A stretch of DNA of 64,000 bases from Streptacidiphilus sp. ASG 303 (GCF_020991365.1 NZ_JAJLRA010000004.1:310001-374000), one strand, 5' to 3'. Positions 36,231-46,657 are shown, counted from the first letter of the stretch. The notes: generated by a model from the letters alone, not told the origin. Numbers and translations are program-made.

Positions 36231-36752
36231 TCCGGCGGCCCGAGGGCGCCGCGGGCGACCGCGGCTCCGCGACGGTGTGGCTCGTGTCGCTGGCGGCGCT
36301 GGTCTGCTGCGCCTTCGCGGCCGTGTTCGCCGCGGGCGCCGCCGTGGCGGCACGCCACCGGGCGGAGTCGGCGGCGGACCTGGCGGCCCTGGCAGCGGCC
36401 CGCGGGCTGCTGCTGGATCCCGCCGGGGCGTGCCGGCGGGCTGCAGGGATCGCCGCGGCCCACCGGGTCCGGATGACGGCGTGCACGCCCCGGGACGACG
36501 CGGTGGAGGTCGGGGTGGAACTGCCGGTGCGCGGCCTGCCCGCCGTGCTGCCGCCGGCGCGGGCCCGGGCCCGCGCCGGACCGCTGCGCTCCGAGCCGCC
36601 CGCGGCCGGCGGCACCCCCGCGGCCGGCGGCACCCCCGCGGCCGGGGGCACCCCCGCGGCCGGGGGCACCGCGTCGCGGTCGGTGCCGGTCCGGCGGTCG
36701 GCACCAGACCCGGCTCCACCGCGGCCGCCGGGCCCTGCCGGGGCCCGGCGGC
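36227..36752 (+). CDS. TadG/Rv3654c-like protein without an in-frame stop before the terminator
   Basis: From the GTG at 36227 the frame encodes DRGSATVWLVSLAALVCCAFAAVF, split here as a basic start plus one helix. ARHRAESAADLAALAAARG follows, the signature of the helicase/secretion-neighbourhood TadE-like family, usually about 130-150 aa. No stop occurs where expected. The frame runs through Ala-Ala-Gly-Gly-Thr-Pro repeats and the convergent terminator, formally to 38410 and antisense to the helicase gene. The end given is the terminator hairpin, not a stop codon. Repeat expansion or loss of the stop is likely; a sequence error is possible. Confidence 0.65.
36602..36670. repeat. 18-bp tandem repeat at the 3' end of the TadG-like gene
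   Basis: Nearly four copies of GCGGCCGG(C/G)GGCACCCCC, encoding a six-residue Ala-Ala-Gly-Gly-Thr-Pro unit, lie just where the protein family normally ends. Confidence 0.95.
36724..36752. terminator. Convergent terminator, tad cluster and helicase gene
   Basis: GCCGCCGGGCCC (36724-36735) pairs perfectly with 36741-36752 around a 5-nt loop. It lies 57 bp past the helicase stop and inside the open frame of the TadG-like gene. Confidence 0.8.
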
Positions 36753-36808
36753 AGGCCTCCCGCACCGCTTTCGGCGGCAGGGCGCCCCGGTGTCGGAGCG
36801 CCCCGACG

Positions 36809-39214
36809 TCAGGGCGCTCCGGCGAGCAGGACGTCCAGCAGCCGGACCGCCGCCGCCTTGTCCAGCGGATCGTTGCCGTTGCCGCACTTGGGCGACTGGA
36901 TGCAGGAGGGGCAGCCCCGCTCGCACTCGCAGGCGGCGATGGCCTCCCTGGTCGCGGTGAGCCACGCACGGGCCCGACGGAACCCCTGCTCAGCGAAGCC
37001 CGCGCCGCCCGGGTGGCCGTCGTACACGAACACCGTGGGCAGCCCCGTGTCGGGGTGGAGCGGTACGGAGACCCCGCCGATGTCCCAGCGGTCGCAGGTG
37101 GCGAAGAGGGGCAGCAGCCCGATGGAGGCGTGCTCGGCGGCGTGCGCGGCACCGGGCAGTTCCTCCGGGGCGACACCGGCCGCGTCCAGCTGGTCCTCCG
37201 TCACGGACCACCACACCGCGCGGGTCCGCAGCGTGCGGGGCGGCAGGTCGAGTCTGGTCTCGCCCAGCACCTCGCCGGTCGCGATCCGGCGGCGCAGGAA
37301 GGAGACGACCTGGTTGACGACCTCCACCGAGCCGTAGTTCAGCAGGGCCTCCCCCCACGGCACGGTGGTGTCCGTGCCCAGCACGCTCACCGAGGTGGTG
37401 TCCCGCGCGACGGTGGTGTACGGCGGGTCGGCCTCCTCCACCAGCGCGACCGACGCCTCCAGGTCCAGCTCCCGCACCAGGTAGCTGCGGCCCTGGTGGA
37501 GGTGGACGGCCCCGCTGTGGACCGCGGTGTGGGCCGCCGCCGCGTCGACCGTGCCCAGCAGCCGGCCGGTGGCCGCCTCGACGATCTGGACGGGTGTCCC
37601 CCCGCCGCCGCGGATGTCCACACCGTCCGCCGCCCGCTCCCGGCGGGTCCAGTACCAGGCGCCGCCGGCCCGCCGCCGCAGCAGCCCGCGCTGCTCCAGC
37701 CGGTGCAGCAGGGGTTCCGCGGAGGGGCCGAACAGCTCCAGGTCGGACGGGCCCAGCGGCAGCTCGGCCGCGGCCGCGCACAGGTGCGGGGCCAGGACGT
37801 GCGGGTTGTCGGGGTCCAGCACGGTGGACTCCACCGGCCGCCGGAAGAGCGCCTCCGGGTGGTGGACGAGGTAGGTGTCCAGCGGGTCGTCCCTGGCGAT
37901 CAGCACCGCCAGTGCGCCCTGACCGGCCCGCCCCGCCCGGCCGGCCTGCTGCCACAGGGAGGCCCGGGTCCCCGGGTAGCCGGCCAGGAGGACCGCGTCC
38001 AGCCCGGAGACGTCCATGCCGAGCTCCAGCGCCGAGGTCGACGCCACGCCGAGCAGCCGCCCGGAGTGGAGGTCGCGTTCCAGGCTGCGCCGCTCCTCGG
38101 CCAGGTACCCGCCTCGGTAGGCCGCGACCCGCCCGGCCAGCCTCCGGTCCACCTCGGCCAGCCGTTCCTGGGCCTGCAGCGCCACCACCTCCGCGCCGCG
38201 CCGGGACCGCACGAAGACGACGGTGCGGGTCGCCTCCGCCACCAGGTCGGTGAGCAGGTCGGCGGCCTCCGCGGTCGCGGTGCGGCGGACGGGCGCGCCC
38301 TGCTCGCCCACCAGGTCGGTCAGGGGCGGCTCCCAGAGGGCGAAGACCAGCTCCCCGCGCGGCGAGGCGTCCTCCGTCACCTCGGTGACCGGCACGCCCG
38401 TCAGCCGTGACGCGGAGGCGCCGGGCTCGGCGGCGGTGGCGGAGGCGAGCAGGAAGACCGGTTCGGAGCCGTAGCGGGCGCAGATCCGCCGCAGCCGGCG
38501 CAGCACCTGGGCGACGTGGGAGCCGAAGACGCCCCGGTAGGTGTGGCACTCGTCGACCACCACGTACCGCAGCGCCTTGAGGAAGGAGGACCAGCGGGTG
38601 TGCGCCGGGAGGACCGAGCGGTGGAGCATGTCGGGGTTGGTGAGGACGTAGGAGGCGTACTGCCTCACCCATTCGCGCTGCTCCACCGGCGTGTCGCCGT
38701 CGTGCAGCGCGGCGCGCACCCGGGGCGGCGCCAGTTCGGCGGCGCGCCGCCGCTGGTCGGCGGCGAGCGCCTTCGTCGGGGCGAGGTAGAGCGCGGTGGC
38801 GCCGCGGCCGTTGGGGGCCTCCGTGCCGTCCAGCAGGGTGCTCAGCACGGGGGCGAGGTAGCCCAGCGACTTGCCGGAGGCGGTGCCCGTGGCGATCACG
38901 GTGCTGCGCCCCGCCAGGGCCAGTTCCATGGCCCGGGCCTGGTGTTTCCAGGGCCGGGCGATGCCGAGCCCGGCGGCGGCCCCGACGACCTCCGCACGGA
39001 TTCCGGACGGCCAGTCCGCATGGCTGCCCGGACGGGCGGGCACATGCTCCGTATGGGTGAGCCGATCTTGCCGTCCCCGGACGGCGGACAGCCTCTCCAG
39101 TACGGCGGCGGGCGGGTGACTGCTGGGCGGCACAAGGACCCAGTGTGTCACTGCCGTGACGGAGAATCGCGGCAAGCCGTCGTGCTGCCCTGGTCGCAGG
39201 TGGTTGAATGCCAT
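36809..39214 (-). CDS. DEAD/DEAH-box helicase with C-terminal DUF1998 zinc region (MrfA-like)
   Basis: 801 aa from the ATG at 39214 (MAFNHL, the conserved family start). Helicase motifs: Q-like RPWKHQARA, motif [10 protein letters not shown], motif II DECH, motif [11 protein letters not shown], and motif [21 protein letters not shown]. The C-terminus has C-x-C-x3-C-x2-C followed by QSPKCGN, the DUF1998 zinc cluster of MrfA/Hrq1-type repair helicases, which remove crosslinks or alkylated-DNA damage. The mycobacterial homologue (Rv3649) also sits beside the tad genes. It diverges from bldG with 69 bp between starts. Confidence 0.93.
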   Translation of the reverse strand: MAFNHLRPGQHDGLPRFSVTAVTHWVLVPPSSHPPAAVLERLSAVRGRQDRLTHTEHVPARPGSHADWPSGIRAEVVGAAAGLGIARPWKHQARAMELALAGRSTVIATGTASGKSLGYLAPVLSTLLDGTEAPNGRGATALYLAPTKALAADQRRRAAELAPPRVRAALHDGDTPVEQREWVRQYASYVLTNPDMLHRSVLPAHTRWSSFLKALRYVVVDECHTYRGVFGSHVAQVLRRLRRICARYGSEPVFLLASATAAEPGASASRLTGVPVTEVTEDASPRGELVFALWEPPLTDLVGEQGAPVRRTATAEAADLLTDLVAEATRTVVFVRSRRGAEVVALQAQERLAEVDRRLAGRVAAYRGGYLAEERRSLERDLHSGRLLGVASTSALELGMDVSGLDAVLLAGYPGTRASLWQQAGRAGRAGQGALAVLIARDDPLDTYLVHHPEALFRRPVESTVLDPDNPHVLAPHLCAAAAELPLGPSDLELFGPSAEPLLHRLEQRGLLRRRAGGAWYWTRRERAADGVDIRGGGGTPVQIVEAATGRLLGTVDAAAAHTAVHSGAVHLHQGRSYLVRELDLEASVALVEEADPPYTTVARDTTSVSVLGTDTTVPWGEALLNYGSVEVVNQVVSFLRRRIATGEVLGETRLDLPPRTLRTRAVWWSVTEDQLDAAGVAPEELPGAAHAAEHASIGLLPLFATCDRWDIGGVSVPLHPDTGLPTVFVYDGHPGGAGFAEQGFRRARAWLTATREAIAACECERGCPSCIQSPKCGNGNDPLDKAAAVRLLDVLLAGAP

Positions 39215-39283
39215 CGCGGGTGGCGGTCGCCCGCCCTGGGCGACCGAGATCGCAACGAAGCAAGGCAAGGTGCTGGAGGTTCC

Positions 39284-39625
39284 GTGGACCTGTCCCTGTC
39301 GACCCGTACCGTCGACGACCGCACGGTCGTCGAGGTGGGCGGCGAGATCGATGTGTACACCGCCCCGAAGCTGCGCGAGCAGCTCGTCGAGCTGGTCAAC
39401 GAGGGTCACTACCACCTGATCGTCGACATGGAAGGCGTGGACTTCCTCGACTCGACCGGTCTGGGTGTCCTCGTCGGCGGGCTCAAGCGCGTGCGCGCGC
39501 ACGAGGGCTCGCTCCGTCTGGTGTGCAATCAGGAGCGCATTCTGAAGATCTTCCGGATCACCGGTCTCACCAAGGTGTTCCCCATCCACACCACCGTGGA
39601 CGAGGCCGTCGCGGCGACCGACTGA
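39284..39625 (+). CDS. bldG: BldG, anti-sigma factor antagonist
   Basis: 113 aa from the GTG at 39284, with GGAGG at 39275. It is a STAS-domain protein: [10 protein letters not shown], then [15 protein letters not shown], and phosphorylatable Ser57 in F-L-D-S57-T-G-L-G-V-L-V-G. In S. coelicolor BldG (SCO3549) is required for aerial hyphae and antibiotic production. It cycles between phosphorylated and free forms with its neighbour ApgA and other anti-sigma factors, releasing sigma factors such as SigH. Length and Ser57 match exactly. An attenuator-like hairpin separates it from the partner gene. Confidence 0.97.
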   Translation: MDLSLSTRTVDDRTVVEVGGEIDVYTAPKLREQLVELVNEGHYHLIVDMEGVDFLDSTGLGVLVGGLKRVRAHEGSLRLVCNQERILKIFRITGLTKVFPIHTTVDEAVAATD

Positions 39626-39632
39626 GCAGACG

Positions 39633-39679
39633 CGCCCCGGGGACCGTCCGCACCTCCCGTGCGGGCGGCCCCAGGGGCG
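39633..39679 (+). terminator. Attenuator-like hairpin between bldG and the anti-sigma gene
   Basis: A long imperfect stem (39633-39653 against 39659-39679, loop CTCCC) begins 8 nt after the bldG stop. Partial termination here would explain separate bldG and bldG-apgA transcripts, as described for S. coelicolor. Confidence 0.65.
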
Positions 39680-39717
39680 TGGCTCACGGCAGCAGCGCAA
39701 CGATCCGAGGGGAATCC

Positions 39718-40143
39718 ATGGCAACCGTCGAGCTCCGATTCAGCGCCCTCCCCGAGCACGTGCGCACCGCCCGGCTGGTCGCCGCCGCGGTCGCGCGCCG
39801 CGCCGGGGTCGACGAGTCCGTCCTGGACGAGGTGAGACTGGCCGTCGGTGAGGCGTGCTCACGGGCTGTCGGGCTGCACCTGCGCTCCGGACTGGAGGAC
39901 CCGGTGCGGGTCACCCTGGTGGAGCAGGAGAAGCGGTTCCTCATCGAGGTGGGCGACGGCGTCGGCCTCGAACCCGAGCCCGCGGCCCCCGCCGCCGACG
40001 CGGACGCCGACGACTCCGGCGAGGACGCGATGGGCCTGGCCGTGATCAGCGGCCTCGTCGACGACCTCGACGTCGCCAGCGACGACGTGGGCGGAGTGGT
40101 CCGGATGAGCTGGCCGGTCGCGGAGCCCCAGGTCTCCGCCTGA
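39718..40143 (+). CDS. apgA: Anti-sigma factor (ApgA-like, HATPase fold)
   Basis: 141 aa, with GAGGGGA upstream. The fold is an RsbW/SpoIIAB-type kinase with EVRLAVGEACSRAVGL (N-box region) and G-boxes IEVGDGVG and AMGLAVI. The N-box Asn that normally binds Mg2+ is replaced (EACSR instead of EACTN), also the form I recall for S. coelicolor ApgA (SCO3548). It should bind and possibly phosphorylate BldG Ser57. An Ala/Asp-rich insert (about 85-103) lengthens the ATP lid. Co-transcribed with bldG. Confidence 0.88.
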   Translation: MATVELRFSALPEHVRTARLVAAAVARRAGVDESVLDEVRLAVGEACSRAVGLHLRSGLEDPVRVTLVEQEKRFLIEVGDGVGLEPEPAAPAADADADDSGEDAMGLAVISGLVDDLDVASDDVGGVVRMSWPVAEPQVSA

Positions 40144-40163
40144 CCGGACCGCCCGGTCCCGTA

Positions 40164-40221
40164 CCGGGCGTGGACGAGGGGCGCCCCCCGCACGCGGGGG
40201 GCGCCCATCGTCCACGCCCGG
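40164..40221 (+). terminator. Terminator of the bldG operon
   Basis: A 27-nt stem with one mismatch (40164-40190 with 40195-40221) and a CACG loop starts 20 nt after the anti-sigma stop codon. From 40222 to 40552 the spacer is a pyrimidine-rich stretch without recognisable genes. Confidence 0.9.
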
Positions 40222-40552
40222 GAGCTGCGGGGCCCGGGGGCGGCGAGTGCCGCACCGTCCGCCTCTCGTCCCCGCCCTGCCCCTCCCGCCCCTCTCCCCG
40301 CTTCCTGCCCCTCTCGCTCCATCCGCCCCGTCTGCGCGCCCCTGCCTGCACCCCGTCCGCCTCCCCCGTCCCGTCCGGGTCCGCCCCGGACCAGGCCCGC
40401 CGCGCGCCGGTCCCTTCCGCCGCCCCGCCGGCCCGTTGGTCCCCCGGTGTGAAGGCCGTCCGCCCCGATGGCCGGGATCAGCACGCCATTGGAGGATGTC
40501 CCCAGTGGTGGCGACTGCCGCCGACGACGCCGTCGCCGGTGCCGCTGGTCTG

Positions 40553-40579
40553 TTGTGATCAAGGGTTGGTCCTTACAAT
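40553..40579 (+). promoter_or_regulatory. Candidate promoter of the H+-pyrophosphatase gene
   Basis: -10 TACAAT (40574-40579) with TTGTGA 15 bp upstream (or TGTTGT at 17 bp). It would give a leader of about 165 nt before the ATG at 40751, long enough for folded control elements, though none was recognised. Confidence 0.5.
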
Positions 40580-40750
40580 CCTCGGCATTCGGCCGGTACC
40601 GCACAGGTCCGGCCGGATGTGTTGCAACGCCCGCACTGCCGAGCAGTTTTGTGCGCACCGCTCAGGTCGCGGCTGTTCCAGCGGTTCCGCCCCGACCTCC
40701 CGGCCCGACGCGGCCGGCGGCGCCGACGTGCCAGACGTCAAGGAGGACTG

Positions 40751-43219
40751 ATGGCGGGGCTCAATGACACGGCAAGCACGTACGCAACGACCCGGACCTT
40801 CCACCCACCACTCGCCGACGCCGCCTCGGGCGTCACGGCCGCTCTCACCGGACGCAACCTGACCCTCGTGGTCGTGGTCGCCGCCGTCGCACTCGCCGCC
40901 CTCGGCGTCGCCGCGATCCTGGTCCGCCAGGTGCTCGCCAACGACCAGGGCACCGACGCCATGAAGCGGATCGCCGCCGCGGTCCAGGAGGGCGCCAACG
41001 CCTACCTCGCCCGCCAGCTGCGCACCATCGCCGTCTTCGCCGTCGTGGTGTTCCTGCTGCTGCTCCTGCTTCCCGCGGACACCGGGAGCCAGCGCATCGG
41101 GCGCTCACTGTTCTTCCTGGTGGGAGCCGCGTTCTCGGCCGCCACCGGCTACCTGGGCATGTGGCTGGCGGTCCGCAGCAACGTGCGGGTCGCCGCGGCC
41201 GCCCGCGCCGCCACGCCCGCCGCCCCTCCCGCCGGGGCCGCCGCACCCACGGCCGCGGGCGGCCCCACCGCCGCCCCCGACGTGCGGCTCGTCTCCCACC
41301 AGGCGATGCGGATCGCCTTCCGCACCGGCGGGGTGGTCGGCATGTGCACGGTGGGCCTCGGCCTGCTGGGCGCGTCCGCCGTGGTCCTGATCTACCGGGC
41401 CGACGCGCCCAGGGTGCTCGAGGGCTTCGGCTTCGGCGCCGCACTCCTCGCGATGTTCATGCGCGTCGGCGGCGGCATCTTCACCAAGGCGGCGGACGTC
41501 GGCGCCGACCTGGTCGGCAAGGTCGAGCAGGGCATCCCCGAGGACGACCCGCGCAACGCCGCCACCATCGCCGACAACGTGGGCGACAACGTCGGCGACT
41601 GCGCCGGCATGGCGGCGGACCTCTTCGAGTCCTACGCGGTCATGCTGGTCGCCGCCCTGATCCTGGGCCGGGCCGCCTTCGGCGACGACGGCCTGGCCTT
41701 CCCCCTGGTGGTCCCGGCGATCGGCGTGGTCACCGCGGTGATCGGCATCTTCGCGGTGTCGCCCCGCACTAGGGACCGCAGCGGCATGACCGCGATCAAC
41801 CGCGGCTTCTTCATCTCGGCGGCGATCTCGCTGCTGCTGGTGGCCGCCGCCGTCTTCGCCTTCCTGCCGTCCAGCTTCGCGGCCCTCCACCACGTGCCGG
41901 CGGCGATCAGCAGCCACGACGGCGACCCGAGGCTGTTCACCCTGGGCTCGGTGGCCGTCGGCATCGTGCTGGCGGCGGTGATCCAGCAGCTGACCGGCTA
42001 CTTCACCGAGACGACGCGCCGTCCGGTGCGCGACATCGGCCGGACCTCCCTGACCGGCCCGGCCACCGTCATCCTCTCCGGCATCTCGGTCGGCCTGGAG
42101 TCGGCGGTCTACTCGGCGGTGGTGATCGGTGCCGCCGTCTACGGCGCCTACCTGCTGGGCGGCGGCTCCATCGTGCTGGCGCTCTTCGCGGTGGCGCTGG
42201 CCGGCACCGGCCTGCTCACCACGGTGGGTGTGATCGTCGCGATGGACACCTTCGGCCCGGTCTCGGACAACGCCCAGGGCATCGCCGAGATGTCCGGCGA
42301 CGTGCACGGCGCCGGGGCGCAGGTCCTCACCGAGCTCGACGCGGTGGGCAACACGACGAAGGCGATCACCAAGGGCATCGCGATCGCCACGGCGGTGCTG
42401 GCGGCGACCGCGCTCTTCGGCTCGTTCACGGACGCCATCGCCACGGCGGTGGACGACGTGGGGCCGGCCGCCCACGGCAACAGCCTCTCGCTCTCCATCG
42501 CGCAGCCCAACAACCTGGTGGGCCTGCTGCTGGGTGCGGCCGTGGTGTTCCTCTTCTCGGGCCTGGCCATCAACGCCGTGTCCCGGTCCGCGGGCGCGGT
42601 GGTCTTCGAGGTGCGGCGCCAGTTCCGCGACCACCCGGGGATCATGGACGGCACCGAGACGCCCGAGTACGGCCGGGTGGTGGACATCTGCACCAAGGAC
42701 GCGTTGCGCGAGCTGGCCACGCCGGGCCTGCTGGCGGTCCTCGCCCCGATCGCGGTGGGCTTCGGCCTCGGCGTCGGGCCGCTCGGCGCCTACCTGGCGG
42801 GCGCGATCGGCGCGGGCGCGCTGATGGCGGTCTTCCTGGCGAACTCGGGCGGCGCCTGGGACAACGCCAAGAAGCTCGTCGAGGACGGCCACCACGGAGG
42901 CAAGGGCAGCGAGGCCCACGCGGCGACGATCATCGGCGACACCGTGGGCGACCCCTTCAAGGACACCGCGGGCCCGGCCATCAACCCGCTGCTCAAGGTG
43001 ATGAACCTGGTCTCGCTGCTCATCGCCCCGGCGATCGTCCGGTTCAGCTTCGGCGCCCACGCCAGCACGGGCCTGCGGATCGGCGTGGCGGCGTTCGCGC
43101 TGGCCGTGGTGGTGGCCGCGGTGTACGTCTCGAAGCGCCGTGGCATCGCCATGGGCGACGGCGACGGCGGCGACGGCGGCCACGTCACCCGGTCCGCCGA
43201 CCCGGCGGCGGTGCACTGA
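40751..43219 (+). CDS. hppA: Membrane proton-pumping pyrophosphatase
   Basis: 822 aa from the ATG at 40751, with AGGAGGA just upstream. About sixteen membrane helices are predicted. The pyrophosphate site has GGGIFTKAADVGADLVGKVE and EDDPRNAATIADNVGDNVGD, plus the second acidic cluster DTVGDPFKDTAGPAINPLLK. Lys537 in GNTTKA is the signature of K+-independent H+-PPases (K+-dependent enzymes have Ala). It uses cytoplasmic PPi to pump protons across the membrane. An Ala/Pro-rich loop (about 150-175) enlarges one cytoplasmic turn. It is the S. coelicolor SCO3547 counterpart by position. Confidence 0.96.
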   Translation: MAGLNDTASTYATTRTFHPPLADAASGVTAALTGRNLTLVVVVAAVALAALGVAAILVRQVLANDQGTDAMKRIAAAVQEGANAYLARQLRTIAVFAVVVFLLLLLLPADTGSQRIGRSLFFLVGAAFSAATGYLGMWLAVRSNVRVAAAARAATPAAPPAGAAAPTAAGGPTAAPDVRLVSHQAMRIAFRTGGVVGMCTVGLGLLGASAVVLIYRADAPRVLEGFGFGAALLAMFMRVGGGIFTKAADVGADLVGKVEQGIPEDDPRNAATIADNVGDNVGDCAGMAADLFESYAVMLVAALILGRAAFGDDGLAFPLVVPAIGVVTAVIGIFAVSPRTRDRSGMTAINRGFFISAAISLLLVAAAVFAFLPSSFAALHHVPAAISSHDGDPRLFTLGSVAVGIVLAAVIQQLTGYFTETTRRPVRDIGRTSLTGPATVILSGISVGLESAVYSAVVIGAAVYGAYLLGGGSIVLALFAVALAGTGLLTTVGVIVAMDTFGPVSDNAQGIAEMSGDVHGAGAQVLTELDAVGNTTKAITKGIAIATAVLAATALFGSFTDAIATAVDDVGPAAHGNSLSLSIAQPNNLVGLLLGAAVVFLFSGLAINAVSRSAGAVVFEVRRQFRDHPGIMDGTETPEYGRVVDICTKDALRELATPGLLAVLAPIAVGFGLGVGPLGAYLAGAIGAGALMAVFLANSGGAWDNAKKLVEDGHHGGKGSEAHAATIIGDTVGDPFKDTAGPAINPLLKVMNLVSLLIAPAIVRFSFGAHASTGLRIGVAAFALAVVVAAVYVSKRRGIAMGDGDGGDGGHVTRSADPAAVH

Positions 43220-43267
43220 TCCCCGAACGGGCCTGATCCCTGAACGGGCCTGACCCCCGAACGGGCC
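43217..43267. repeat. Three 17-bp repeats overlapping the hppA stop codon
   Basis: The unit TGATCCCCGAACGGGCC occurs three times (43217-43233, 43234-43250, 43251-43267) with one or two mismatches, plus a shorter fourth; the first copy contains the stop codon. Confidence 0.92.
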
Positions 43268-43325
43268 CGGCCCCGAACGGACCCGGCACCCGGACCGGCC
43301 CGGCACCCGGCCCCGGCGCACGGAG

Positions 43326-43359
43326 CGGGCCCGTCCGCACCCCGGTGCGGACGGGCCCG
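43326..43359. terminator. Bidirectional terminator between hppA and the ABC permease gene
   Basis: CGGGCCCGTCCGCACC (43326-43341) pairs perfectly with 43344-43359, between two convergent genes and 16 bp from the permease stop. Confidence 0.88.
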
Positions 43360-43374
43360 TCCCGTACGGAGCCC

Positions 43375-44218
43375 TCAGACCCCGATGTCGCGGCGCCGGA
43401 AGGCCCAGGCGCCCAGCAGCACCAGCACGGCGCAGACGGCCGCCAGCACCCCGGCGTGCGCCCACTGGAAGCCGTTCCGCAGCGGGTCGCCGCCGATGTA
43501 GTAGTGGAACGCGGAGAAGCGGCGCGTCCACCCCAGCCCCACCAGCGGCCCCAGGGCGTTCGCCGCGTACGACAGCACGCCGACGGCCGCGGTTGCCCCG
43601 AAGACCGTGCCGCGCCGCCCGACGAAGCAGCCGATGCAGAGCGCGAGGGCGCCGAAGAACGCGCCGAACAGCGCCAGGTTCAGGCACTGCGCGGCGAAGG
43701 CGGTGACCGGGATGCCGCCGAGATCGGCGGGCCCGCGGACCGCCAGCATCATCAGCAGGACCCCGCCGGCGACCGCCGCGGACCCGGTGGCCAGCGCCGC
43801 GTACCGCTGGAGGACCAGCCGCACCCGGCCCACCGGGTGCGCCAGCAGCAGGTCGAGGTAGCCGGACTCCTCGTCGCCGGCGACGGCGCGGGCGCCGGCG
43901 GCCGCCCCGTGGAAGAGCGCCAGCAGCGGGACGACGAGCCCGAACGGCGTGGAGCCGAGGTAGCCGGCCGCGCTGGACAGGTCCTCCATGTGGAAGGCCT
44001 GCCGCAGGCCCTCGGGGAAGCTCCGGGTGAGGTCCCCCATGGAGCCGCCGATCTGCGGGTAGAAGCTCGCGTACATCGCCCCGGCGAGCGCGGTGCCCGC
44101 GGTCCATCCGGCGAGGGCGCGCCGGTTGTCGCGCAGGGCCTGGCTCCACACGGTGCGGGGCAGCCGGCCGTGCGGCAGGGCCTCGGGCGCCTCCGGAGTC
44201 CTGGCCGCCTCCGGGGCC

Positions 44219-44241
<23 letters not shown>
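43375..44241 (-). CDS. ABC transporter permease (ABC-2 type)
   Basis: 288 aa with six membrane helices after a Pro/Glu-rich start. The first periplasmic loop contains YPQIGGSMGDL and the cytoplasmic loop DEESGYLDLLLAHPVGRVRLVL, the pattern of ABC-2 drug or lipid exporters (compare NatB/YhgE-like permeases). Its start lies 23 nt inside the ATPase gene, so the two are coupled. The pair probably export a hydrophobic compound; the divergent MarR-like regulator is likely to sense the substrate. Confidence 0.88.
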
Positions 44242-45133
<892 letters not shown>

Positions 45134-45234
45134 GGATCCGATCCTAGTGAAGTTTCAGTAATGATTGAAGATTCGGAAGCGTTAGGATTCCGGTACGCGA
45201 TCCGGTACGCAGCCCGGCCGAGGGAGGGCCCACG
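45134..45234. promoter_or_regulatory. Divergent promoter region of ABC exporter and MarR-type gene
   Basis: 101 bp, AT-rich near the centre. A TTCA-N8-TGAA inverted repeat (45154-45169) could be the regulator's site. TAGGAT hexamers occur on both strands (ATCCTA at 45141 for the ABC operon, TAGGAT at 45183 for the regulator). GGGAGGG precedes the regulator start. Confidence 0.4.
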
Positions 45235-45693
45235 ATGACCGACATGTCCGCGACCGCCGAGCGGCTCGCCCTGGTCCTCACCCAGGCGGGGATGCAGCGG
45301 ATGGCGGCCCGCGTCATGTGCGCCCTGCTCTTCTGCGAGGAGGAGACCACCACGGCGCCCGAGCTCTGCGAGCAGCTCGGGGCCAGCGCCGGGGCGGTCT
45401 CCGGCGCCCTGAAGACCCTGGTCTCCCTCCGGCTCGCGGAGCGGATGCCCGCCCCGGCCGGCGACCGCCGCGACCACTACCGGCTGCGGCCCGACGGCTG
45501 GGCGGTCATGACGTCCAGCCGGGACCACCTCCTCGACACCATGCTGCGGACCGCCGACGAGGGCATCGAGGAGGTGGGCGAGGACAGCCCCGCGGGGCTG
45601 CGGCTGCGGGAGATGCGCGACTTCTACGCCTACATGCTCCGCGAGATGCCCGCCCTGATCGACCGGTGGCACGAGCAGCGCCGGGTGCGCTGA
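45235..45693 (+). CDS. MarR/GbsR-type transcriptional regulator
   Basis: 152 aa. The winged helix-turn-helix reads ETTTAPELCEQLGASAGAVSGALKTLVSLRLAERM, split here after LGAS, followed by the wing GDRRDHYRL. Flanking helices would dimerise. It resembles the GbsR/MarR group that regulates neighbouring ABC exporters. It is divergent from the drug-type ABC operon, with 101 bp holding a small inverted repeat, so local repression relieved by an exported ligand is the simplest model. Confidence 0.87.
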   Translation: MTDMSATAERLALVLTQAGMQRMAARVMCALLFCEEETTTAPELCEQLGASAGAVSGALKTLVSLRLAERMPAPAGDRRDHYRLRPDGWAVMTSSRDHLLDTMLRTADEGIEEVGEDSPAGLRLREMRDFYAYMLREMPALIDRWHEQRRVR

Positions 45694-45831
45694 ACCGGGC
45701 GCGCCGAGGGGTGCGCCGAACCTCGCGCGGGCCCGGGACCGGCCTCCCGGACCCCCGCCGCGACCGCTCCGCCGTGTAGGTTCCCAGGCGGTGCACCCGC
45801 ACCCGCCGCCGAACCGAAGGGGAACACTCCG

Positions 45832-46452
45832 GTGAAGATCAAGCTGCTGGCCCTGCCCGCTGCGGGCGCCCTCCTCGCCTTCGGCGCGGCGGCGTGCACC
45901 GGCGGCAGCGACGACACCGCGCAGCTGGACGCCTGGGCCAAGAAGCTCTGCGGCACCGCCGGGGCCCCCTACGCCCGGTCCCAGGACGCACAGGCCGACC
46001 TCGGCCGGGTCCGGCAGGGCGAGAGCCCGGACGACCTGCGCAAGCGGCTCTCCGCCGACATGGCGGCCCAGGCGCAGGCGGCCCGGCAGATCGCCGCCGC
46101 CCTGGACGGGGCCGGGGCGCCGAAGGCCGACGGCGGCGCGCAGCTCCAGCAGCAGGTCCTGCGGGGCCTGCGCGACGCCGCCGCCGGCTTCGGGCAGGTG
46201 CAGCAGAAGGTGGACTCGCTGCCCACCGACGACCAGGCCAGGTTCGCCGACGGCCTGAGGAGCGTCAAGGACCAGATACAGCAGCCGGCCCAGCTCTACG
46301 GCTCGGCCGTCCGCAGGCTGCAGGCCGGGAAGACGGGCGAGTCCATCGCCAGGCAGCCCGGCTGCCTGGCGCCCGCCGGGGGCTCCGCCCCCGCCCAGGC
46401 GCCGTCCGGCTCCCCCGCCGCGTCCCCGTCGTCCGCCGCCCCCCAGGGCTGA
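45832..46452 (+). CDS. Small secreted lipoprotein
   Basis: 206 aa from the GTG at 45832. The signal peptide reads KIKLLALPAAGALLAFGAAA-C-T-G-G-S (lipobox Cys22), so it is lipid-anchored outside the cell. The mature part is helical and Gln/Ala-rich (LQQQVLRGLRDAAAGFGQVQQ) with two further cysteines (KKLCGT and PGCL) and a Pro/Ser-rich tail. No enzymatic domain was recognised. Similar small lipoproteins occupy this locus in other streptomycetes (impression, unsearched). Confidence 0.85.
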   Translation: MKIKLLALPAAGALLAFGAAACTGGSDDTAQLDAWAKKLCGTAGAPYARSQDAQADLGRVRQGESPDDLRKRLSADMAAQAQAARQIAAALDGAGAPKADGGAQLQQQVLRGLRDAAAGFGQVQQKVDSLPTDDQARFADGLRSVKDQIQQPAQLYGSAVRRLQAGKTGESIARQPGCLAPAGGSAPAQAPSGSPAASPSSAAPQG

Positions 46453-46459
46453 GCCCCCC

Positions 46460-46577
46460 GGGCTCCGGACGGACCCCCGGGCTCCGGACGGACCCCGCGG
46501 CGCGGACGGGCACGGCGTGGACGGGCCCGGCGCGGACGGACCCGGCGCGGGACGCCGGTGCCGGTGCCGGTGCCGGG
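46460..46577. repeat. Degenerate direct repeats between lipoprotein and methyltransferase genes
   Basis: Two copies of GGGCTCCGGACGGACCCC, then several GCGCGGACGG(G/A) variants, and three GGTGCC hexamers ending at 46577. No gene was seen in this 200-bp spacer. Confidence 0.7.
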
Positions 46578-46657
46578 AGGGCAGGGTTCCGGCGCCGGGG
46601 GCAGGGGCCGGGCGCCGCGGAGTGGGTCCTCGGCGCGCGGCCGGGGAGAATGGGCGC

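Noticed and set aside
35846-38410. Full 854-codon plus-strand frame as a single protein
   Set aside because: Its first part is the TadE-like gene in another frame and its last 1.6 kb is antisense to the helicase; only the segment from 36227 to the terminator has family support.
41105-44149. 1014-codon minus-strand frame across hppA
   Set aside because: Antisense to the conserved pyrophosphatase and rich in Arg/Gly/Asp/His with no domain; a codon-bias shadow.
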